Shown: one piece after another, positions 9,194-17,857 of the stretch
Position numbering within the stretch: the stretch's first letter is position 1
Layout of the letters: each line of letters opens with the position of its first letter
Assembly: GCF_003951285.1 (NCBI RefSeq)
Contig: NZ_RXFQ01000005.1
Span: 70,001-134,000, forward strand
Origin: Variovorax beijingensis
GTDB taxonomy: Bacteria > Pseudomonadota > Gammaproteobacteria > Burkholderiales > Burkholderiaceae_C
Direction: 5' to 3'
DNA: 64,000 nt
Position numbers and translations under genes: made by a program
The notes under the pieces: generated by a model
Databases searched by the model: none
Told to the model about the DNA's origin: nothing
What the model saw: the letters and a program-made list of their open reading frames with translations, nothing else

Positions 9194-10071
9194 TCGAAGC
9201 GGTAGTTCGCGCCCACGGCCTGCCCCACCTTGAGCATGTGCTCCACGCCCTGCAGCACGATGCAGTTCATGCCGAAGGTGATGCGTCCGTCGACGCGCGG
9301 ATCGGCGCGGTAGGTGCGCAGCGTGTCGCCGACCTCGGGGCTGCTCGTGGCGGTGGCCGGGTCGATGTCGGGAATCGGGCAGCGGGTGCAGGGCTTGACC
9401 GGCTTGAGCTCGGCCTCGCCCTCGCCGGTGGCGACGTGCAGCGCATCGACCCGGTCCTCGTCGTGCGACTCGATGCCGGCCAGCACGATGTTCGGCCGGA
9501 AGCGCTCGATGCCGACCGCATCGTGGCCCGCGGCGGCCAGCCGCTCGTTGAGCTCGGCCAGCGAGCCCTCGCTGGCCACCAGCAGCGGATAGCCGTCGGC
9601 GAACTGGTTCGTCGCCTCGACGCCATCGGTCCACTGCAGGCTCGACAGGCGCTTGTGCTCGGGGTCGAAGCGCACCAGCCGCAGCGCCTGCGGCTTGCCC
9701 GGCTCGGAGAGAAAGTCGCTGAACCACTGGGCGGCGATGTCGCCCATGTCGTAGGCCGCCACCTCATCCTTCCAGACGCGCACGCGCACCGGCTTCTCGA
9801 CCCGGTCGAACGCCAGGTGCAGGGCCAGCATGCCCGGCGCGCGCAGCACCGCTTCCATGTGCTTCATCTGCGGGCGGATCAGCGCCATGCGCGGCAATTG
9901 CCGCTGGGTCACGAACTCGCCCTGCGCATCGACCACCATCCAGGCGCGGTCGAATTCCAGGCCGGTCTCGGTCAGCAACGCCTCGGGAAGCTCGACCCCT
10001 GCGCACGATTTGACGGGGTAGACGAACAGGCGCGCAATGGTGGCTTCAATGTCGAAGGCGGGCTGTGGCAC
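9190..10071 (-). CDS. MOSC domain-containing protein (YcbX-like)
   Basis: This has an N-terminal MOSC beta-barrel (ARLFVYPVKSCAGVEL near residue 12) and a C-terminal MOSC domain with the conserved cysteine segment CTRCPIPDID near residue 234. MOSC proteins bind the molybdenum cofactor; E. coli YcbX reduces N-hydroxylated compounds. There is no C-terminal 2Fe-2S ferredoxin domain, unlike E. coli YcbX, so electrons must come from a separate partner. The GTG start at 10071 has AAGGAA six bases upstream, giving 293 residues. A longer open frame to 10242 lacks support. Confidence 0.85.
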   Translation of the reverse strand: MPQPAFDIEATIARLFVYPVKSCAGVELPEALLTETGLEFDRAWMVVDAQGEFVTQRQLPRMALIRPQMKHMEAVLRAPGMLALHLAFDRVEKPVRVRVWKDEVAAYDMGDIAAQWFSDFLSEPGKPQALRLVRFDPEHKRLSSLQWTDGVEATNQFADGYPLLVASEGSLAELNERLAAAGHDAVGIERFRPNIVLAGIESHDEDRVDALHVATGEGEAELKPVKPCTRCPIPDIDPATATSSPEVGDTLRTYRADPRVDGRITFGMNCIVLQGVEHMLKVGQAVGANYRFE

Positions 10072-10169
10072 GTGGGGTTCCTTGGATTCCTTGGAATTGG
10101 GCAGCGATTGTCCCGCATCGGCCCACCGGGGGCGCAGCCCGGGAACGGGCTTGTTCTTACAATGGCCGG

Positions 10170-11306
10170 ATGGCCCTCCCTCCTGAAGTTTGCATTCGCG
10201 GCGCCGGCATCGTGGGCCGCACGCTGGCCCTGCTGCTCGCACGCGAGCGCGTGCGCGTCGCGCTGGTGGTTCCGCCCGCCGCAGCCGGCAAGCAGGACAT
10301 CCGGGCCTATGCGCTCAACACCGCCTCCCGCACCTTGCTCGAATCGCTGCGCGCCTGGCCCGACCCGGCGCATGCCACGCCGGTGCGCGAGATGCTCGTG
10401 CACGGCGACGAAGGCGGGCGCGTGCAGTTCAGCGCCGTGCGGCAGAAGGTCGATGCGCTGGCCTGGATCGTCGACGTGCCGGCACTCGAGCAGCAGCTGG
10501 CCGATGCGGTGCGCTTCCAGCCCCAGGTCGAAGTCGTGTCCGAGCCCGCGTCCGCGCCGCTCACCGTGGTGTGCGAAGGCAAGGCCAGCGCCACACGCGA
10601 CGCCCTCGGCGTGAGCTACGCGGTCACGCGCTATCCCCAGCATGCGATTGCGGCGCGGCTCGAAGCCGCGCAGCCGCACGACGGCGTGGCGCGCCAGTGG
10701 TTCAACGACGCGGGCGAGGTGCTGGCGCTGCTGCCGATGGGCGGCGTGCAGGGCCGTTCGCTGGCGCTGGTGTGGTCGGTCGACCAGCTCCGCGCGCCCG
10801 CGCTGCTGGCGCAAGGCGACGAGGAATTCAACGCCGCGGTGAGCGAAGCCAGCCATGGCGCGCTCGGCCCGCTTCGGCTCACGAGCGAGCGCGCCGCCTG
10901 GCCACTCGCGCGCGCCATTGCCGACCGCTGGACCGGCACCATGCCGCAGGCGCAGGGCGCGGCCGCGCAATCGTGGGCATTGGCCGGCGACGCGGCCCAC
11001 ACGGTGCATCCGCTCGCTGGCCAGGGCCTCAACCTCGGCCTGGCCGATGCGGCCATGCTGGCCGACGTGATCAGGCAGCGCGAATATTGGCGCAGCGTGG
11101 GCGACCCGCGCCTGCTGCGCCGTTACGAGCGCGCGCGCCGCGCCGACGTGCTGCAGATGAGCCTGGCCACCGACGGCCTGCAGCAGCTGTTCTCGCACAG
11201 CGTGGGGCCCCTGCCCGCGCTGCGCAACTGGGGCATGCGCGGCTTCGACCGCACGCGCCTCCTCAAGCACTGGATCGCCAACCAGGCGATGGGCTTGAAG
11301 GCATGA
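10170..11306 (+). CDS. FAD-dependent monooxygenase, UbiH/Coq6 family
   Basis: This is a class A flavoprotein hydroxylase. The Rossmann start IRGAGIVGRTLALLLA (near residue 8) and the second FAD motif GDAAHTVHPLAGQGLNLG (near residue 272) are intact over 378 residues. Family members hydroxylate the ubiquinone ring, and this one is probably one of the ubiquinone hydroxylases, but which position it acts on cannot be read from sequence. It begins the operon with the thiol isomerase and M61 peptidase; its stop overlaps a possible ATG of the next gene. The start at 10170 matches the beginning of the conserved domain. Confidence 0.87.
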   Translation: MALPPEVCIRGAGIVGRTLALLLARERVRVALVVPPAAAGKQDIRAYALNTASRTLLESLRAWPDPAHATPVREMLVHGDEGGRVQFSAVRQKVDALAWIVDVPALEQQLADAVRFQPQVEVVSEPASAPLTVVCEGKASATRDALGVSYAVTRYPQHAIAARLEAAQPHDGVARQWFNDAGEVLALLPMGGVQGRSLALVWSVDQLRAPALLAQGDEEFNAAVSEASHGALGPLRLTSERAAWPLARAIADRWTGTMPQAQGAAAQSWALAGDAAHTVHPLAGQGLNLGLADAAMLADVIRQREYWRSVGDPRLLRRYERARRADVLQMSLATDGLQQLFSHSVGPLPALRNWGMRGFDRTRLLKHWIANQAMGLKA

Positions 11307-11326
11307 ATCCATCGACCGGACTTCCA

Positions 11327-12049
11327 ATGAAACTCGCACGCAACCTTCTTCTCGCCGCCTGCACGCTGGCTGCGGCCGCCACGGCCCTGGCCGGTGAAGC
11401 CGAGATCCGCAAGAACCTTCCGGCGCGCATTCCGCAGTTCCCGGCCATCGACGAAGTCACCAAGTCGCCGCTGCCGGGCCTCTACGAAGTGCGCGTGAAC
11501 GGCTTCCAGATCTACTACACCGACGAGCAGGGCAACTACCTGCTGCAGGGCAACCTGATCGATGTGAATGCGCGCAAGAACCTGACCGAGGAGCGCATCG
11601 AGAAGCTCAGCCAGGTCTCGTTCGACAAGCTGCCGGTGAAAGACGCCATCAAGATCGTGCGCGGCAGCGGCAAGCGCAAGCTCGCGGTGTTCGAAGACCC
11701 GAACTGCGGCTACTGCAAGCGCTTCGAGAAAGACATGAAGGCGGTCGACAACGTCACCGTCTACCTGTTCCTCTACCCCGTGCTCGGCCCCGATTCGGCC
11801 GTCAAGTCGCGCGACATCTGGTGCAGCAAGGACAAGGGCAAGGCCTGGGCCGACTGGATGGAAGCCAGCGTCAAGCCCGCCACCGCGGCATCCAGCTGCG
11901 ACGTCGCGGCCCTGCAGCGCAACGTCGAGTTCGGCCGCAAGTACAACATCACCGGCACGCCCACGCTGATCTTCAGCGACGGCACCCGCGCGCCGGGCGC
12001 CATTCCCGCGGACCAGGTCGAGAAGCAACTCGCCGCCTCCATCAACTGA
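11327..12049 (+). CDS. DsbC-family periplasmic thiol:disulfide isomerase
   Basis: A signal peptide (MKLARNLLLAAC to ALAGEAEIRK) precedes an N-terminal dimerisation region and a thioredoxin fold with the active site CGYC (near residue 130) and the cis-proline loop GTPTLIF. Such proteins shuffle wrong disulfides in periplasmic proteins and are kept reduced by DsbD. The length is 240 residues. An alternative ATG at 11303 overlaps the previous stop and would add eight residues ahead of the signal. The stop TGA overlaps the next start by one base, so all three genes form one operon. Confidence 0.92.
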   Translation: MKLARNLLLAACTLAAAATALAGEAEIRKNLPARIPQFPAIDEVTKSPLPGLYEVRVNGFQIYYTDEQGNYLLQGNLIDVNARKNLTEERIEKLSQVSFDKLPVKDAIKIVRGSGKRKLAVFEDPNCGYCKRFEKDMKAVDNVTVYLFLYPVLGPDSAVKSRDIWCSKDKGKAWADWMEASVKPATAASSCDVAALQRNVEFGRKYNITGTPTLIFSDGTRAPGAIPADQVEKQLAASIN

Positions 12050-13905
12050 TGGCCGCGCCGACCGTTTCCCGGCGCGCGCGAGCGGCTGCGCCGGCCGCCG
12101 CGGTGCACTACCGCATCGAGTGCGCCGACCTGCATGCGCATCTCTTCGCCGTCACCCTGACCATCGAGGCCCCCGCCGCGCAGCAGCGCGTGGCGCTGCC
12201 GGTGTGGATTCCGGGCAGCTACCTGGTGCGCGAGTTCGCCAAGAACCTGCAGGGCCTGCGCGCCACCCAGGGACGCCGCAAGCCCGCGCTGACGCAGCTC
12301 GACAAGTGCAGCTGGCAGGTCGACTGCGTGCCGGGCCAGCCGCTGGTGCTGCACTACCAGGTCTGCGCCTACGACAACTCGGTGCGCACCGCCTGGCTCG
12401 ACGCCGGCCGCGGCTTCTTCAACGGCACCAGCCTGTGCCTGCGCGTCGAGGGCCAGACCGATGCGCCGCATGCGCTTGAAATCAGCGCACCCACCTTGTC
12501 GTCCGGCGACGATGCGCGCTGGTCGTGCGCCACCGCGCTCGTGCCCGAGAAGACCGACAAGCACGGCTTCGGCCGCTACCTGGCCGCCGGCTACGACGAG
12601 CTGGCCGACAGCCCGGTCGAGATGGGCCCCTTCTGGAGCGCCGAATTCGAGGCCTGCGGCGTGCCGCACCGCTTCGTCATCGCGGGTGCCGCCGCCTCGT
12701 TCGACGGCGAGCGCCTGATCGCCGACACCCAGGCCATCTGCGAAGCCGAGATCCGCTTCTGGCATGGCGACAAGGCCGGCAAGCGCGGCGGCCCCAAGCT
12801 GCCGATCGACCGCTACGTGTTCATGCTCAACGCGGTGGACGACGGCTACGGCGGGCTCGAGCACCGGCACTCCACCGCGCTGATCTGCAACCGGCGCGAC
12901 CTGCCGCAGCGCGGGGCGAAGAAGCAGCCCGAGGGCTACACCACGCTGATGGGCCTGATCAGCCACGAGTACTTCCACACCTGGAACGTCAAGCGCATGC
13001 GCCCGGCCGAGTTCGCGCACTACGACTACGGTCGCGAGAACTACACGCAGATGCTGTGGTTCTTCGAGGGCTTCACCAGCTACTACGACGACCTGCTGCT
13101 GCGCCGCGCCGGCCGCATCGACGATGCGGGCTACCTGCGCCTGCTCAACAAGACCGTGAACCAGGTGCTGCAGACGCCGGGCCGTCTCGTGCAGTCGGTG
13201 GCCGAGGCGAGCTTCGATGCCTGGGTCAAGTACTACCGGCAGGACGAGCAAACGCCCAACGGCACCGTCAGCTACTACACCAAGGGCGCGCTGGTGGCGC
13301 TGTGCTTCGACCTCACCTTGCGCCGCGAAGGCAAGGGCACGCTCGACGACGTGATGCGCCACCTGTGGACCCAAGGCGGCGGCGGCCCGATCAGCGAAGC
13401 CGACGTGGCCGCGGCGCTCCAGGCCGTGGGCGGCCGCTCCTATGCGGCCGAGATCGCGCAGTGGATTCACTCCACCGACGAACTGCCGCTGGCCGAACTG
13501 CTGCGCGCGCATGGCGTGGCCGCACTCGAAGATCCGTCGCAGCAGGCGCAGGCGCTGGGCCTGCGCGTGGCCGAGGCCAACGGCAGCGTTCAGGTCAAGG
13601 TGGTGCTGCGCGGCGGCGCGGCCGAAAAGGCCGGCTTCTCGGCCAACGACGAATGGATCGGCATCGAGCTGCCTGCCGTCGGCCGCAAGGGCCAGCAGCG
13701 CCCCGCGCAGGCCTGGCGCATCGCCAAGCTCGACGACCTGGCGCTGTACCTCGGCGACGCCACCCGCTGCACCGCGCTGGTGGCGCGCGACCGCAAGCTG
13801 CTGAGGCTGCCGCTGGTGCTGCCGGAGGGCGCAACCACCTGGCGCCTGTTCTCGCACGACGCGGCAAGGATCGCGGCCTGGCTCGCGCCGGGCGCGCGGC
13901 GCTGA
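12049..13905 (+). CDS. M61 family metallopeptidase (glycyl aminopeptidase-like) with PDZ domain
   Basis: The protein has 618 residues. An N-terminal beta domain precedes the gluzincin catalytic domain with the zinc motif HEYFH (near residue 305) and the downstream glutamate helix FFEGFTSYYDDL. A C-terminal PDZ-like domain follows (near 500-590). M61 enzymes remove N-terminal glycine or alanine. No signal peptide is obvious. The TGATG junction with dsbC-like gives a start at 12049. Association with the DsbC gene suggests work on folded or secreted proteins, but location is not certain. Confidence 0.9.
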   Translation: MAAPTVSRRARAAAPAAAVHYRIECADLHAHLFAVTLTIEAPAAQQRVALPVWIPGSYLVREFAKNLQGLRATQGRRKPALTQLDKCSWQVDCVPGQPLVLHYQVCAYDNSVRTAWLDAGRGFFNGTSLCLRVEGQTDAPHALEISAPTLSSGDDARWSCATALVPEKTDKHGFGRYLAAGYDELADSPVEMGPFWSAEFEACGVPHRFVIAGAAASFDGERLIADTQAICEAEIRFWHGDKAGKRGGPKLPIDRYVFMLNAVDDGYGGLEHRHSTALICNRRDLPQRGAKKQPEGYTTLMGLISHEYFHTWNVKRMRPAEFAHYDYGRENYTQMLWFFEGFTSYYDDLLLRRAGRIDDAGYLRLLNKTVNQVLQTPGRLVQSVAEASFDAWVKYYRQDEQTPNGTVSYYTKGALVALCFDLTLRREGKGTLDDVMRHLWTQGGGGPISEADVAAALQAVGGRSYAAEIAQWIHSTDELPLAELLRAHGVAALEDPSQQAQALGLRVAEANGSVQVKVVLRGGAAEKAGFSANDEWIGIELPAVGRKGQQRPAQAWRIAKLDDLALYLGDATRCTALVARDRKLLRLPLVLPEGATTWRLFSHDAARIAAWLAPGARR

Positions 13906-13914
13906 GAGAACCCG

Positions 13915-14520
13915 CTAGCGTTCGCTGTCCGTGGTGGCAGCGGTGGCCGGCGGCGGCCGCACGAACTGGATCGGCTGCGGCTCGCCCACCAGTACGCAGG
14001 GCTTGCCGGTTCGCCGGCAGTGGTCCTGCACGCGCCAGTAGGCACCGTGGCTCACGCAGCCGGTCTGGCAGATGACAAGGTCGGCGGCGCGCAGCCCGGC
14101 TTCGAGTGCCAGCTCGTCGGCATCGTCGCCGCCGTCGTGGTGCAGATAGCGGCCGCCGGCAATCTCCACCAGCTGGCGTGCGAGCGATGGTGCCTCTTCC
14201 TCGCGGCCGACGCACAGCACCGCCTTTTCGCGCAGGTCGGCCGGAGCAGCGCCATGGGGCCGCGGCACGGCGCGGCGCCGGCTTGCCGCCGGTGCCAGCA
14301 GCGCATCGAGGCGCTTGGGCAGCGCACTGCCCACGGCGGCGCGCGCCGCGAGTTCCTCGCGCACGATGGCAATGGCGGAATCGCGCGCCACCAGCGCGCC
14401 GTGCAGCCGCACGACCTGCGCCTCGAGTTGCGCGATGCGCGCGGCCTGCCCGGCCATCACTCGCGAGCAGCGTTCCTGGACCCGGGCATAGGCCCGCAGC
14501 AGCACGGCATGTTCTTGCAT
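13915..14520 (-). CDS. DUF2325 domain-containing protein
   Basis: The N-terminal part is a helical segment rich in coiled-coil-like residues (about 1-60). The C-terminal half is a DUF2325 domain with VLCVGREE, HHDGGDD and the family-defining DLVICQTGCVSHGAYWRV followed by HCRRTGKPC. The conserved Cys and His residues suggest metal or redox chemistry, but the function is unknown. The ATG at 14520 has GGAG six bases upstream and gives 201 residues; in-frame ATGs at 14532, 14541 and 14556 are less well placed. The gene is convergent with the M61 peptidase. Confidence 0.83.
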   Translation of the reverse strand: MQEHAVLLRAYARVQERCSRVMAGQAARIAQLEAQVVRLHGALVARDSAIAIVREELAARAAVGSALPKRLDALLAPAASRRRAVPRPHGAAPADLREKAVLCVGREEEAPSLARQLVEIAGGRYLHHDGGDDADELALEAGLRAADLVICQTGCVSHGAYWRVQDHCRRTGKPCVLVGEPQPIQFVRPPPATAATTDSER

Positions 14521-14688
14521 CGGGAACTCCATGGCGGGCATTCTAGATGAGATCAATTCTCAATTGGACACCGAAGGCGAAGTGGACTCGGCGGTGGCAA
14601 GGGGCCGTGCGCACAAAGCGCCGCCAGCGCGCCTGCGCCGGATGCTGGGTATAGTGAAGCGCGTTTTTTCCCCTCTCCCGGAGACACC

Positions 14689-15468
14689 ATGAGCTACGAA
14701 AACATCGAAGTGCGGACCGAAGCAGGCAAGGTCGGCATCATCACCCTCCACCGGCCCAAGGCGCTCAACGCGCTCAACGACGCGCTCATGACCGAGCTGG
14801 GCACCGCGCTCAAGGCCTTCGATGCCGACGACGCCATCGGCTGCATCATCCTGACCGGCAGCGAGCGCGCCTTCGCGGCCGGCGCCGACATTGCCGCCAT
14901 GGCCAAGTACAGCTTCATCGACACCTACAAGGGCGACTACATCACGCGCAACTGGGAAACCATCCGCGCGATCCGCAAGCCCGTGATCGCGGCCGTGAGC
15001 GGCTTCGCACTGGGCGGCGGCTGCGAGCTCGCGATGATGTGCGACTTCATCATTGCAGCCGACAACGCCAAGTTCGGCCAGCCCGAGATCAAGATCGGCG
15101 TGATCCCCGGCGCCGGCGGCACGCAGCGCCTGCCGCGCGCGGTGGGCAAGAGCAAGGCGATGGACATGGCGCTCACCGCCCGCATGATGGACGCCGCCGA
15201 AGCCGAGCGCGCGGGCCTCGTGAGCCGCGTGGTGCCGTACGAAAAGCTGGCCGACGAGGCACTGGGCGCCGCGCTGGTCATTGCGGGCTACTCGCAGATC
15301 GCGGTGATGGCGGCCAAGGAGTCGGTCAACCGTGCGTTCGAGAGCGGCCTCTCCGACGGCGTGATGTTCGAGCGCCGGCTGTTCCATGCGCTGTTTGCCA
15401 CGCAGGACCAGAAGGAAGGCATGGACGCCTTCCTCGCCAAGCGTCAGCCGGACTTCAAGAACGCCTGA
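14689..15468 (+). CDS. Enoyl-CoA hydratase
   Basis: This crotonase-fold enzyme hydrates trans-2-enoyl-CoA to L-3-hydroxyacyl-CoA in beta-oxidation. The oxyanion-hole segments [10 protein letters not shown] and [11 protein letters not shown] are present. Both catalytic glutamates are visible, in GGGCE and FGQPE twenty residues later, as in mitochondrial short-chain enoyl-CoA hydratase. The protein has 259 residues and ends in DFKNA like its mitochondrial relatives. CGGAGA precedes the ATG. The gene is monocistronic. Confidence 0.94.
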   Translation: MSYENIEVRTEAGKVGIITLHRPKALNALNDALMTELGTALKAFDADDAIGCIILTGSERAFAAGADIAAMAKYSFIDTYKGDYITRNWETIRAIRKPVIAAVSGFALGGGCELAMMCDFIIAADNAKFGQPEIKIGVIPGAGGTQRLPRAVGKSKAMDMALTARMMDAAEAERAGLVSRVVPYEKLADEALGAALVIAGYSQIAVMAAKESVNRAFESGLSDGVMFERRLFHALFATQDQKEGMDAFLAKRQPDFKNA

Positions 15469-15519
15469 GCGGCAGCGCGCGCTCGGTCGCGTACTGCGCC
15501 GCTACGGCTGCTTGCTGCG

Positions 15520-16728
15520 CTACCGGCGCGCGAGCAGCGCCTTCAACTCGGCCAGCGCCTGTGCCGGCGGCGTGCCGACCGAGGCGCCGGCTGCCGCGCC
15601 CTGCGGCGTCCAGCGCACCTGGTCGCCCGCGATCTCGAGCACCGCGAGCAAGGTGGCGCCGCGATAGAGCTCCAGCCGCGCCTCGAGCGGCGCGGCCAGC
15701 TCGGCGCCCGGCGCGGTGGCCGAACGGGCCAGCGTGTTGACCAGCGCGGCCAGCCCCTCGGTATCGCCGCGTGCATGGCGCACGCTCTGGCCGGCGCTTG
15801 TTGCGTTCAGCGAGGTCCATTGGTCGAGCGCCGAGAACGCGGGCGCACCTTCAGCCGGACCTGCTGCGGCCTTGGCTGCCGCGGCCGCGCGCGGCGCGGG
15901 GGCTGAGCGCAACATGCCGGAGGCCTCGGCATCGGGGCTGCGCTGCGGTGCCGACAGGGCCGGAGAAGAACCAAAAGCGCCGCCACTGGCGGCCTCGCGG
16001 GTGGCGGGCGGCGCCGCGGGAGCCATGGCCGCGGGAGGCGGCGCTGGTGCGATCGCTGCTGCTGGTGACGCTGGTGCGGGAAGCGGCGTTGGCAGGGGCG
16101 GCGGCGGCTCTGGCGCGGCCTGGCTGACCTGGGGCTCGGGCACTGGTGCAGCAGCCTGCTTGCCGGAGGGCGGCGGCGCCGATCGGCGCACCGCGATATC
16201 CCTGCTTCGCATGGACTCTTCGCTCACCGCGTCTCGCGCCGCTTCGGCCTGCGGCTGCGGCGATGGCGGTGCGGCAGCTGGCGCGGGCGCTGGTGCCGGA
16301 GCCGTGGTTGGTGCCGGAACCGTGGCGACAGATGGCGTCGCCTCCGGAGCTGTCGCAGGCGCGGAGGCAACTCCCGCCTCTCCATCCAGCCGCGCATCGG
16401 GCACCGGTTCGCGATGCCAGAGCACGGTCACGAAGGTGGCCAGCAGCACGGTCGCAAAGGCGGCGTTCCACGGCATGCGGGCATGCGATCCCCCGCCGCC
16501 GCCGAACAGCCGGCGCCACCACGGCGCGGCACTCTTGTCTTCGGCCGCCGGCGCCGCCGCGGGAACGGGTGCGAGGTTGTGCGCCATCTTCCGGATGGCT
16601 TCGCGGGTGCGCGGATCGGGCAGCGCGTCGCTGTCGGGTGCATGGTCGAGCGCGCGGCGCAGCGCGGGATCGCGCAGTGCGCCGTCCTCGCCACCATCGC
16701 CAAGGCCGGGGGTGCCGTTGCTGTTCAT
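15520..16728 (-). CDS. Putative membrane-anchored anti-sigma factor, proline/alanine-rich
   Basis: This protein has 402 residues. A soluble N-terminus (about 1-85) includes the RKMAHNLAPVP helix. One transmembrane segment follows (about 88-104), then a long low-complexity Pro/Ala region (about 110-290) and a compact C-terminal domain. Its start overlaps the stop of the ECF sigma gene (ATGA), the usual position for an anti-sigma factor. The anti-sigma role is inferred from this context; no ZAS zinc motif is seen. The extended Pro/Ala part is suited to spanning the periplasm. Confidence 0.65.
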   Translation of the reverse strand: MNSNGTPGLGDGGEDGALRDPALRRALDHAPDSDALPDPRTREAIRKMAHNLAPVPAAAPAAEDKSAAPWWRRLFGGGGGSHARMPWNAAFATVLLATFVTVLWHREPVPDARLDGEAGVASAPATAPEATPSVATVPAPTTAPAPAPAPAAAPPSPQPQAEAARDAVSEESMRSRDIAVRRSAPPPSGKQAAAPVPEPQVSQAAPEPPPPLPTPLPAPASPAAAIAPAPPPAAMAPAAPPATREAASGGAFGSSPALSAPQRSPDAEASGMLRSAPAPRAAAAAKAAAGPAEGAPAFSALDQWTSLNATSAGQSVRHARGDTEGLAALVNTLARSATAPGAELAAPLEARLELYRGATLLAVLEIAGDQVRWTPQGAAAGASVGTPPAQALAELKALLARR

Positions 16729-17396
16729 GCGCGCTGCTCCAGCACCGACAGGTAGCGTTCCATGCAGCCGCGCAGTTTCTGCAGCCCATAGCGCAGGCGG
16801 CTGCGCACGGTTTCGAAGCCGATCTGCAGGCTGGCCGCGAGCGCTTCGACCGTCAGCCCGTCTTCATGGTGCAGCAGGAACGCGGCGCGCTGCTCGGCCG
16901 GCAGTTCGTCGAGGCAGGCCAGCAGGCGGCGGCCGGCGGCGCGCCAGAACGCAAGCTCCTCGGCCGATGGATGCGCCGCGGCATCCATCGCGCCGCGCAC
17001 GCCGCGGTCGAGCGTGGGAAAGGCAGCGGTGTCGTCGCCATCGTCCGGATGCGCATCGAGCGCCACCTCGCGCCCGCTCACGCGCAGCCGGTCCATCGCC
17101 AGGTTGTGCGCGATCGTGAAGGCCCAGGTGCGCCAGGCGGCGCCCTGCGGCGAGAAGCTGTCGCGCGCGGAGATGATGCGAACCCAGGTGTCCTGGAACA
17201 CCTCGTCCGCCTGCGCGGCCAGCCGGGTGCCCAGCAGCCGCTTGACGAAGCGGAACAGCCCGCCCTCGTGGCGCGCATAGAGCACGTCGAACGCCGCGCC
17301 GTCGCCGCGCGCGTAGGCCAGCATCAACTGGTCGTCGGGCATGGCGTCGCGCTCGGTGGCGGCTTTGGCGGAAGGGGCGCGGGGCAGCGCAGACAT
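16725..17396 (-). CDS. ECF-family RNA polymerase sigma factor
   Basis: Region 2 (YARGDGAAFDVLYARHEGGL through FQDTWVRI, about residues 29-90) and region 4 (LDELPAEQRAAFLLHHEDGL, then an HTH with SLQIGFETVRSRLRYGL) are both clear. The 223-residue length is normal. ECF factors direct polymerase to a small regulon and are held by a cognate anti-sigma, here the overlapping downstream gene. ATG at 17396 is the first start consistent with region 2; an open frame to 17531 would run into the tRNA promoter. The signal sensed is unknown. Confidence 0.92.
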   Translation of the reverse strand: MSALPRAPSAKAATERDAMPDDQLMLAYARGDGAAFDVLYARHEGGLFRFVKRLLGTRLAAQADEVFQDTWVRIISARDSFSPQGAAWRTWAFTIAHNLAMDRLRVSGREVALDAHPDDGDDTAAFPTLDRGVRGAMDAAAHPSAEELAFWRAAGRRLLACLDELPAEQRAAFLLHHEDGLTVEALAASLQIGFETVRSRLRYGLQKLRGCMERYLSVLEQRA

Positions 17397-17484
17397 CGGC
17401 GGATTTTCACCCGAGGTTGTACGGGCGGCGACCGGCTTCGGGGTTGGCCATCGCAAAAAAGACACCGCGTGCTGCTTGGCGGGC

Positions 17485-17515
17485 TTGATTCGGGGCCCGC
17501 AGCCTGCGCTATAAT
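17485..17515 (+). promoter_or_regulatory. Probable sigma-70 promoter of the tRNA gene
   Basis: A perfect -10 TATAAT lies at 17510-17515, with a -35-like TTGATT at 17485-17490 and a long 19-base spacer. The GC-rich tract GGGCTCGG follows. Distance to the tRNA 5' end at 17545 fits a short leader. Confidence 0.65.
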
Positions 17516-17544
17516 CTTGGGCTCGGCACAAAACTGCGCCGAAC

Positions 17545-17621
17545 GGCTCTTTAGCTCAGTCGGTTAGAGCGATGGAATCATAATCCACAGGTCCGCGGTT
17601 CGAGTCCGTGAAGAGCCACCA
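17545..17621 (+). tRNA. tRNA with CAU anticodon, probably elongator tRNA-Met
   Basis: The 77-base cloverleaf has acceptor stem GGCTCTT/AAGAGCC, D-arm GCTC-GAGC, anticodon loop ATCATAA (anticodon CAT), a T-arm with TTCGAGT, and an encoded CCA end. The first acceptor pair is G-C, and the anticodon stem lacks the three G-C pairs of the initiator, so it is not tRNA-fMet. tRNA-Ile2 (lysidine-modified CAU) cannot be excluded. The top of the anticodon stem has one A-C mismatch. Confidence 0.93.
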
Positions 17622-17630
17622 ACATCATTG

Positions 17631-17672
17631 AAAGCCTTGCAAGTCAACGACTTGCAAGGCTTTTTTGTTTTT
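17631..17672 (+). terminator. Rho-independent terminator of the tRNA gene
   Basis: A perfect 12-base-pair stem GCCTTGCAAGTC/GACTTGCAAGGC with a three-base loop is followed by TTTTTTGTTTTT. It starts ten bases past the CCA end. Confidence 0.95.
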
Positions 17673-17817
17673 CGGGACGCCCGTTCCAGTCCCACGCCAT
17701 GCCTGTTTTTTCCACCGTCGAACCCGGTGCCCATTCCGCAGGCAACCTAGCGCCAACCCCCGTCAATGCTGGCTCTGGTGACTCCGGTCCTCAGACAACC
17801 CACAGAGTTGTGCACAG

Positions 17818-17847
17818 AAAAAAGGAACAAGTCATCAATTTGACTTG
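17818..17847 (-). terminator. Weak rho-independent terminator after alkB
   Basis: On the minus strand CAAGTCA and TGACTTG form a seven-pair hairpin with a six-base loop, followed by TTCCTTTTTT. It lies ten bases past the alkB stop. The rest of the 236-base gap between the tRNA and alkB, apart from the tRNA terminator, shows nothing else. Confidence 0.6.
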
Positions 17848-17857
17848 AGCGGCCGCT

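Noticed and set aside
14689..15468. Loss of a catalytic glutamate in the enoyl-CoA hydratase (Asp in AMDMAL)
   Set aside because: Counting from GGGCE shows that the two catalytic glutamates are in GGGCE and FGQPE, twenty residues apart; both are intact.
15980..16360. Repetitive GGC/GCT-type sequence suggestive of a tandem repeat array
   Set aside because: It is the Pro/Ala low-complexity segment of the putative anti-sigma factor, with no regular unit length.
17545..17621. tRNA 3' end as an integration (att) site
   Set aside because: No repeat of the tRNA 3' end and no integrase gene are found downstream; the following sequence is its own terminator and ordinary genes.
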